Shown one piece after another: positions 59,089-64,000 of a stretch of 64,000 nucleotides of DNA. The notes below the pieces were generated by a model, which worked only from the letters and a program-made list of their open reading frames with translations, ran no database searches and was not told the DNA's origin. Positions within the stretch are counted from its first letter, which is position 1, and every line of letters starts with the position of its first letter. The stretch is taken from NCBI RefSeq assembly GCF_900182665.1, contig NZ_FXTL01000004.1:62001-126000 (forward strand), in the 5' to 3' direction. Source of the DNA: Propioniciclava tarda. GTDB taxonomy: Bacteria > Actinomycetota > Actinomycetes > Propionibacteriales > Propionibacteriaceae. The position numbers and the translations under genes are program-made.

Positions 59089-60132
59089 CTATCGGACCAG
59101 GATCGTGTGCTCGGCCCGCTCGGTGACGGTCCCGATGATGGACGCCGCGAGTCGCGTCCCGCTGGCGGCGCGGTCGTCGGCCAGGGCGGCGACGTACGCG
59201 TCGGCGTCCGGACGGGGCATCGCGACCAGCAGGCCACCGGACGTTTGCGCGTCGAACAGCACCTCCTGGACGCCGAAGGGGACGCGGTCGAAGACGAGCC
59301 CGTTCGCCTCGGCGTGGGTGCGGTTGCGTTGGGCGGCGGCGGTGAGGAAGAAGCCTTCGGCCAGCGTCCGGACGTGCGGGATCAGGGGCAGCGCGAGGGT
59401 GTCGATAGTGGCGCTGAAGTCGGTGCCGAGCATCTCGAGGAGGTGGCCGGCGAGTCCGAATCCGGTGACGTCAGTGACGGCGTGCGGGGTCTGGAGGAGT
59501 TCGGCGGCGCGCAGGTTGAGCTCGGTCATGGACGCGACGGCCGCCTCGAAGGCGCCGGGCGGGGCCGAGTCGAGGCGGTGCGCGGCGCAGGCGATGCCGA
59601 CGCCGAGGGGCTTGGTCAGGACGAGCGCGTCGCCCGGCTGCGGGGTGTCGTTGCGCCACAGGTGGCGCGGGTCGACGGTGCCCGTGACGCTCAGCCCGTA
59701 CAGGACGCCGTCGCCGGTGATCGAATGCCCGCCCGCGAGCGAGGCGCCGGCCGCGGCGACCCGCTCGGCGCCCCCCGCCAGGATCGCGCCCAGTTGGTTG
59801 AGGTCGCCGTCCTCATCGAAGGCCACGATGTTGAGCGCCGTGCGGACGCGTCCGCCCATGGCCCACACGTCACTCATCGCGTTGGCCGCTGCGATCTGGC
59901 CGAACGTGTACGGGTCGGCCACGACGGGCGGGAAGAAGTCGAGGGTGCTGACGACCGCTAGGTCGTCGGTGAGGCGCAGCACGGCGGCGTCGTCGGACGA
60001 GGCGAAGCCCACCAGGAGGTCAGGGTCGGTGGGGGCGGGAAGCTGCGACAGCACCCGCGAGAGCGCGCGGGGGCCGAGCTTGGCCGTGCATCCGCCGCCG
60101 GAGCAGAACAGTGGCGCGATGGTCGCGTCCAT
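59089..60132 (-). CDS. selD: Selenophosphate synthase
   Basis: A 347-residue SelD, making selenophosphate from selenide and ATP. The N-terminal catalytic loop is FCSGGGCTAKLGP with Cys15 and Lys18 in the positions of E. coli Cys17 and Lys20. The family core VSTLDFFPPVVADPYTFGQI, AAANAMSDVWAMGG and AGGHSITGDGVLYGL is complete. It uses Cys, not selenocysteine, so no recoding is needed. No selA, selB or tRNA-Sec is present in the window; with yqeB and yqeC adjacent this looks like the selD of the cofactor trait. ATG 60132 has a GGGAGGAGGACGC site. It is the first gene of the locus. Confidence 0.97.
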   Translation of the reverse strand: MDATIAPLFCSGGGCTAKLGPRALSRVLSQLPAPTDPDLLVGFASSDDAAVLRLTDDLAVVSTLDFFPPVVADPYTFGQIAAANAMSDVWAMGGRVRTALNIVAFDEDGDLNQLGAILAGGAERVAAAGASLAGGHSITGDGVLYGLSVTGTVDPRHLWRNDTPQPGDALVLTKPLGVGIACAAHRLDSAPPGAFEAAVASMTELNLRAAELLQTPHAVTDVTGFGLAGHLLEMLGTDFSATIDTLALPLIPHVRTLAEGFFLTAAAQRNRTHAEANGLVFDRVPFGVQEVLFDAQTSGGLLVAMPRPDADAYVAALADDRAASGTRLAASIIGTVTERAEHTILVR

Positions 60133-60222
60133 GCGTCCTCCTCCCGGCGAGTGGTATCGAAATGGTAGTCCCGGGGGCGGTAGTGCGGCGCCCGGGGCGT
60201 CCGCTGGGCAACTACCAATCGT

Positions 60223-61341
60223 GTGCTACTCGACAAATCGGGGACAGGGCGGTGGTCGATGGCTGAATCGGGGCGAATTCGCCCTCAACCCGGCATCGGG
60301 AACCACGCTGCACCGAGATCCGATCGCGACGGTCCGGGTGCGGGGCCGGTGCAGGGGTCGGACGCCGATGCGGTCCCCGACGCGGCCTGGCTCGACACCA
60401 TCGAGGACGCCGCCGCCGGGGCCGACGTCCTGCTCGGGATGCCGGTGGCGGGCTTCCACGCCGGCTCGGCCGCGCTCGCCGTGGGCGCGACCAGGGTGTT
60501 CGGGGTCCTGCAACCGTTCGAGCCGACCCGCGACTTCCCGCCCGCCGGACTCGGGCTGCGTCGCGTGCCGCGGTGGCTGAATCGTCCGCTGGGGAGGTTC
60601 GTCGAGTCCCTGGCTTGGCGGGTCGCGGGGCCGCCGCTCAACAAGGCCCGCCGCGCGAGGGGACAGCCGCCCATCGGAGATCCCATCCGTGGCCAGCGCA
60701 TGCTGTGCGGCTGGTCACCGACCCTGCTGACCGCGCCGGACGACTGGCCCGCCGACCGCTTCACGGTCACCGGGGCGTGGCGGCTGCCACCCGACTCGGG
60801 CTGGCGTCCGGACGCCGATCTGACGACCTTTCTGGACGCCGGCGAGCCCCCGATCTACCTCGGCTTCGGGTCGATGCCGCCCATCTCGGGCATGGACCGC
60901 CTGCTCCGCACCCTTCTCGACGGCCTCGTCGGACGCCGCATCCTGGTGTCGGCCGGCTGGGCCGAGCTGGGCTCAACCGCGCTGCCATCAGGGGTCTTGC
61001 GCATCGGACCCGTCCCGCACGAGTGGCTGTTCCCGCGCTGCGCCGCGATCATCCACCACTGCGGCGCCGGCACGACGCACGCGGCGGCGGCGTCCGGGGT
61101 GCCGTCGATCCCGGTTCCGTTCACGCTGGACCAGCCCTTCTGGGCCGGACGCCTCCGGGCCGTCGGCATCGGCTCGCGTCCCCTGGATCCCCGTCGACCC
61201 CGTTCGGACGCCGTCGCCGCGGCCCTGGCTGAGGTCGAGTCTGCGGCGATGCGTGAGCGAGCCCGGGAGGTGGCCGAGGCCATGGCGTCCGAGGATGGCG
61301 TCCGGGTCGCGGTCGCGGCGATCGAGGCGCTCGTCGCCTGA
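60223..61341 (+). pseudogene. UDP-glycosyltransferase (GT1-type), N-terminally truncated
   Basis: An open frame of 372 codons whose C-terminal two thirds is a GT1/MGT-type glycosyltransferase. It has PPIYLGFGSMPPISGMDRL, LVSAGWAEL, the nucleotide-sugar site VPHEWLFPRCAAIIHHCGAGTTHAAAASGVPSI, and DQPFWAGRLRAVGIG. The acceptor domain is incomplete: the usual opening strand (…GSRGDVQPFLAL…GH.V) and about 80-100 residues are missing, and the first 50 codons have no sense as protein. It is either a pseudogene or a gene with a start further in. It is divergent from selD; any link to selenosugar chemistry is unsupported. Confidence 0.65.
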
Positions 61342-61399
61342 TCGCCTGACGGGGCGCGAGCGTCCAGGTGGCCGACGGCGGGCCCAGGCCAACCGATGA

Positions 61400-61443
61400 C
61401 TGAGTGCTGAACGTTTCGGATGTCCGACACATCGAGCACTCAG
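61400..61443. repeat. Palindromic element, family A, copy 3
   Basis: A 44-bp palindrome beginning CTGAGTGCTGAACGTTTCGG and ending GAGCACTCAG, nearly the same as 27976-28023. It lies between the glycosyltransferase remnant and the glycerol-1-phosphate dehydrogenase gene. Confidence 0.85.
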
Positions 61444-61573
61444 ACGCCATGCCGGGCTCGGAGGCATCCCGATCGCTGTCGTCCGTGGCCCGCTGCGGGC
61501 CCGACGACGTGGACCGGTGCCCGCGGCGTCCGCATCTGCGACAGGCTGGGGGCAGCCGACGGAAGGGACTGCC

Positions 61574-62920
61574 ATGACCCACGAACTCATCAGCGAGGGG
61601 CTCGCGGCGGCGAGCGACACGCGGGTGGTCGAGGTGGCGCGGGGGCTGCTGCCGCGGATCCCGGCGATCCTGGCGGAGGAACTGTTCGACGGACGCCGTC
61701 CCGCGCTGGTCGTCGCCGACGAGCGCACCTGGGACGCCGCCGGCCGGTCGGTGTTTGAGGGGCTTCAGGGGCTGGGCGTGCCGACGGTGGAGCCCGTGAT
61801 CTTCCCCGGCGAGCCGCCCGTGTACGCCGACCTCGCGATCAGCCGCGACATCCAGGCGCGGCTGGCCGAGACGGACGCGACCGGCGTGGCCGTCGGCTCG
61901 GGCACGATCAACGACCTGGTCAAGCTGGCCTCGGGCGACCTCGGACGCCCCTACGCGGTCGTCGGGACGGCGGCGTCCATGGATGGGTACTCCGGCTTCG
62001 GGGCGCCCATGAGCGCGGACGGGGTCAAGCAGACGCGTCCTTGCGCGGCGCCGGCCGTGTGTCTGATCGACCTCGACGTCGCCGCGGCGGCGCCCGGGTG
62101 GCTGGTGGCGTCCGGGTACGGCGACCTGTCGGCGAAGATCCCCGCCGGAGCCGACTGGATCCTCGCGGACGCCGTCGGCCTCGACCCGATCGATCCGCTC
62201 GCGTGGAAGCTCGTGCAGAGCGGCGTGGCCGAGGCGCTGTCGCGTCCGGAGGCGCTGGCCGCCGGCGACGCCGACGCCTACTCGGGCCTGGTGTCGGGTC
62301 TGGTGCTGTCCGGTTTGGCGATGCAGGTCTACCGCGGGACGCGTCCGGCGTCCGGCGCCGAGCACTACTTCGCCCACCTGTGGGAGCTCGACCACCTGGG
62401 CGTCGACCGGAATCCGCCCTTGTCGCATGGGCAAAAGGTCGCCATCGGCACGCTCGCGATGTGTGCGTTCTACGAGCGCTTCCTCGCCCGGGACCTGACC
62501 TCGCTTGATGTGGACGCCGCCGCTGCGGCGTGGCCGACCTGGGACGAGCTGGAGGCGTCCGTTCGTGGTCGCTTCGCGGGGTCGTTGGGCGACTACGCGG
62601 TGGGGGAGACGCGGGCGAAGTACCTGGATGCGGCTGGCGTCCGCGAGCGGTTGCGGCGCTTCGTGGACGGCTGGCCGAGCCTGCGTCCACGGGTCCAGGC
62701 GCAGTTGGTGCCCGCCCGGCGGTTGCAGTCGATGCTGCGTGGCGCGGGTGCGCCGTCGGTGCCCGCCGACCTCGGACTCACCCCGGACGCCGTCCGCGCG
62801 ACCTTCCCGCTGGCGATGTTCTACCGCTCGCGCTACACCGTCTTGGACCTTGCACACGAGGCCGGCTGGTTCGACGAGCTCGTCGACGAGGTCTTCGCGT
62901 CCGGGGGGCTTTGGACCTGA
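61574..62920 (+). CDS. Glycerol-1-phosphate dehydrogenase (AraM/EgsA family)
   Basis: A 448-residue iron-type dehydrogenase-fold protein that would reduce dihydroxyacetone phosphate to sn-glycerol-1-phosphate with NAD(P)H. The nucleotide loop is GVAVGSGTINDLVKLAS, followed by VVGTAASMDGYSGFGAPM. The metal-binding aspartate lies in ASGYGDLSAKIPAGADW and the histidines in SGAEHYFAHLWELD and LSHGQKVAIGTLA. Bacterial members make heptaprenylglyceryl phosphate precursors or serve arabinan metabolism; in archaea the product starts ether lipids. The GGAAGGG site fixes ATG 61574. No prenyltransferase partner is encoded nearby. Confidence 0.9.
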   Translation: MTHELISEGLAAASDTRVVEVARGLLPRIPAILAEELFDGRRPALVVADERTWDAAGRSVFEGLQGLGVPTVEPVIFPGEPPVYADLAISRDIQARLAETDATGVAVGSGTINDLVKLASGDLGRPYAVVGTAASMDGYSGFGAPMSADGVKQTRPCAAPAVCLIDLDVAAAAPGWLVASGYGDLSAKIPAGADWILADAVGLDPIDPLAWKLVQSGVAEALSRPEALAAGDADAYSGLVSGLVLSGLAMQVYRGTRPASGAEHYFAHLWELDHLGVDRNPPLSHGQKVAIGTLAMCAFYERFLARDLTSLDVDAAAAAWPTWDELEASVRGRFAGSLGDYAVGETRAKYLDAAGVRERLRRFVDGWPSLRPRVQAQLVPARRLQSMLRGAGAPSVPADLGLTPDAVRATFPLAMFYRSRYTVLDLAHEAGWFDELVDEVFASGGLWT

Positions 62921-63020
62921 GGCGTCGCGGGTCTCGCCGCGTGGGTGTGAGTTCCCTGGACGATGCGCGTCGCGCCGAGGAGGACGGCGCACGATGTGAG
63001 CGGCTGGCAGATCAGGCCGC

Positions 63021-63103
63021 CAACCCGGATTTGGTGTCTCTCACGATGGGTGGCTGCGCGTTTCGGCGATCTCGCGTCCTTGAGAGTGACGAAAATCGGG
63101 TTG
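63021..63103. repeat. Dispersed palindromic element, family B, copy 6
   Basis: An 83-bp element, CAACCCGGATTTGGTGTCTC to GTGACGAAAATCGGGTTG, in the gene-free 62921-63237 stretch. Confidence 0.88.
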
Positions 63104-63120
63104 ACGCCCGCGCTCGGGAA

Positions 63121-63203
63121 AACCCGGTTTTGGTGTCTCTCGGCGAGGCTGGGGCGTCGGAATCCACGTCCGGGCGAGCGTGGGAGTGACCAAAATCGGG
63201 TTG
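63121..63203. repeat. Dispersed palindromic element, family B, copy 7
   Basis: An 83-bp element, AACCCGGTTTTGGTGTCTCT to GTGACCAAAATCGGGTTG, 17 bp after copy 6 and in the same orientation, repeating the tandem arrangement seen inside yqeC. Confidence 0.88.
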
Positions 63204-63237
63204 AAGCCGATGCGCGGTCCCGGGAGGGTGCGGAGGG

Positions 63238-64000
63238 TCACGCCCAGGTGCGCAGGTCCCGCAGCGCCGGTCCGTGCAGGGGCGAGGTCAGCCAGGCCAC
63301 GCCCGTCCGAGCGCCGAGGCGGACGACCAGCACGTGTGGCGTGTCGGTGAACACCAGGTGCGCGACGGCGTCCGACCCCTCGGTGCCCATCGCCAGCGCG
63401 ACCGGCACGTTGTCGGGGCCGACCAGTTGGCGCGTCCAGCCGGGTCCGCCGGCCAGGCTGAGCGGGACGCCGTCCCAGGTCAGCGCCAGCGTCCAGCGGT
63501 CCCCGTCCCGTGAGGCACGGGCGTCGGTGACCTCCGGGACGCACCCCTGAACCGATCCCGGCGCGAGAACTGGACGCGGCGGCACGACGGCGGCACTCCA
63601 CGGTCCGGACGCGCCGGCGTCCGTCGGCATCGGTAGCGCCAACTCGCCGGGCGATGCCCACGGCTCCGCCAGTGCCGGGACGAGGTGCTCGAACACCAAC
63701 TCGAGCACCGCCTTGCCGCCCTCGATTCCGCCGCTGGTCAGGGTGATCGTCGCCTCCGGCTCGGGCAGGACGAAGCTGAACTGCCCGTACGCACCGTCCA
63801 GTCGGTACCCCTCGCGGCCGCCCCACACCTGGTAGCCGTAGCCGAGCGCCCAGTCGGGGTTCTCCTCGAAGCGGGTATCGATGTGCATCGTGGACGCCGC
63901 CGCGACCCAGCCCTCCGGCAGCACCCGGCGTCCATCGTGAACGCCGTCGTTGAGATAGAGCTCGCCGATCGCCGACAGCTCCCGCGTCGTCAGCCGACAC
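63238..64000 (-). CDS. Serine hydrolase (class C beta-lactamase fold), 3' part
   Basis: The last 254 codons of a beta-lactamase-type serine hydrolase that enters from the right edge. The frame starts inside the conserved LTTRELSAIGELYLNDG segment preceding the third motif. It continues RRVLPEGWVAAAS, GYGYQVWGGREGYRLDGAYGQFSFV (the turn holding the HxG/KTG-like substrate loop), and then an added C-terminal domain of about 130 residues. The catalytic S-x-x-K lies beyond the window. Such proteins include esterases, D-amino peptidases and penicillin-binding relatives, so resistance should not be assumed. Confidence 0.85.
   Translation of the reverse strand, partial: CRLTTRELSAIGELYLNDGVHDGRRVLPEGWVAAASTMHIDTRFEENPDWALGYGYQVWGGREGYRLDGAYGQFSFVLPEPEATITLTSGGIEGGKAVLELVFEHLVPALAEPWASPGELALPMPTDAGASGPWSAAVVPPRPVLAPGSVQGCVPEVTDARASRDGDRWTLALTWDGVPLSLAGGPGWTRQLVGPDNVPVALAMGTEGSDAVAHLVFTDTPHVLVVRLGARTGVAWLTSPLHGPALRDLRTWA

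Noticed and set aside
59089-60132. Selenocysteine recoding in the selenium locus
   Set aside because: SelD has Cys15 where some have Sec, and neither xdh, yqeB nor yedF shows an in-frame TGA followed by conserved coding sequence.
60223-61341. Selenosugar synthase (SenB-like) next to selD
   Set aside because: The visible motifs (CGAGTTHAAAASG type donor site) are those of ordinary GT1 UDP-glycosyltransferases and the N-terminal half is missing. No SenA-like gene is nearby.
1-64000. tRNA, rRNA, riboswitch or prophage genes
   Set aside because: I looked for cloverleaf-like stretches in the gene-free gaps, for conserved riboswitch cores upstream of the nucleobase permeases, and for integrase or structural phage proteins, and found nothing convincing by eye.

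Overview
The window is high-GC, densely coding DNA from an actinobacterium, with no rRNA, tRNA, CRISPR or prophage that I can see. The fused MurJ–pseudokinase protein (37829-41464), its cca/trxB/trxA neighbourhood (usually close to oriC in Actinomycetota), the pyruvate carboxylase and the codon use fit Actinomycetota. A Propionibacteriaceae-like lineage is plausible, but that is inference only.

Layout. 1-4.1 kb: the 5' part of ornithine aminotransferase, a NatAB-type ABC exporter and a quinone-oxidoreductase-like enzyme. 4.1-7.6 kb: a sugar ABC importer (binding lipoprotein and two permeases, no ATPase) with a strong hairpin and a cluster of inverted repeats between the lipoprotein and permease genes. 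7.9-15.8 kb: an aspartate-type aminotransferase, then a carbohydrate activation locus of galE, a phosphohexomutase, a nucleotidyltransferase, a galactokinase-like GHMP kinase, a DeoR regulator and an ROK kinase. 16-24.2 kb: a PRC-barrel protein with a long low-complexity tail, a Bcr/CflA-type MFS pump, a VanY remnant, a His-rich radical SAM/SPASM protein, another MFS transporter, an orphan DNA methyltransferase and a PAP2 phosphatase. 24.5-36 kb: pyruvate carboxylase, three uncharacterised small genes around ychJ, a rifampin-phosphotransferase-like enzyme, a MOSC protein, an FMN-binding protein with its ApbE, and a phosphoribosyltransferase. 36.3-45 kb: trxA, trxB, murJ, cca, an EamA transporter and an MscS channel.

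The right third is the most interesting part. Two NCS2 nucleobase permeases and a diaminopropionate ammonia-lyase-like enzyme (45.3-50.3 kb) lead into nine minus-strand genes (50.6-60.1 kb): selD, yedF, yqeB, a class V cysteine desulfurase, a DUF3343 Se/S-carrier-like protein, yqeC, a domain-swapped XdhC protein, a single-chain selenium-type xanthine dehydrogenase and a ModE-like HTH protein. Together they look like a self-contained 'third selenium trait' locus, in which selenium serves as a labile cofactor of a molybdenum hydroxylase acting on purines. After it come a truncated glycosyltransferase, glycerol-1-phosphate dehydrogenase and the 3' part of a serine hydrolase.

Two genome-scale signals overlay the genes. 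First, the 7-mer GGACGCC/GGCGTCC is hugely over-represented (about 9-11 per kb by hand count in two stretches), biases codon choice, forms terminator stems when inverted, and is absent from one NCS2 permease gene. Second, several families of palindromic elements are dispersed through the window, here called A (44-48 bp), B (about 80-90 bp, seven copies), C (49 bp) and a REP-like family D. At least four copies of A, B and C lie in frame inside the selenium-maturation genes yqeC and yqeB. This combination is the best candidate here for something undescribed.
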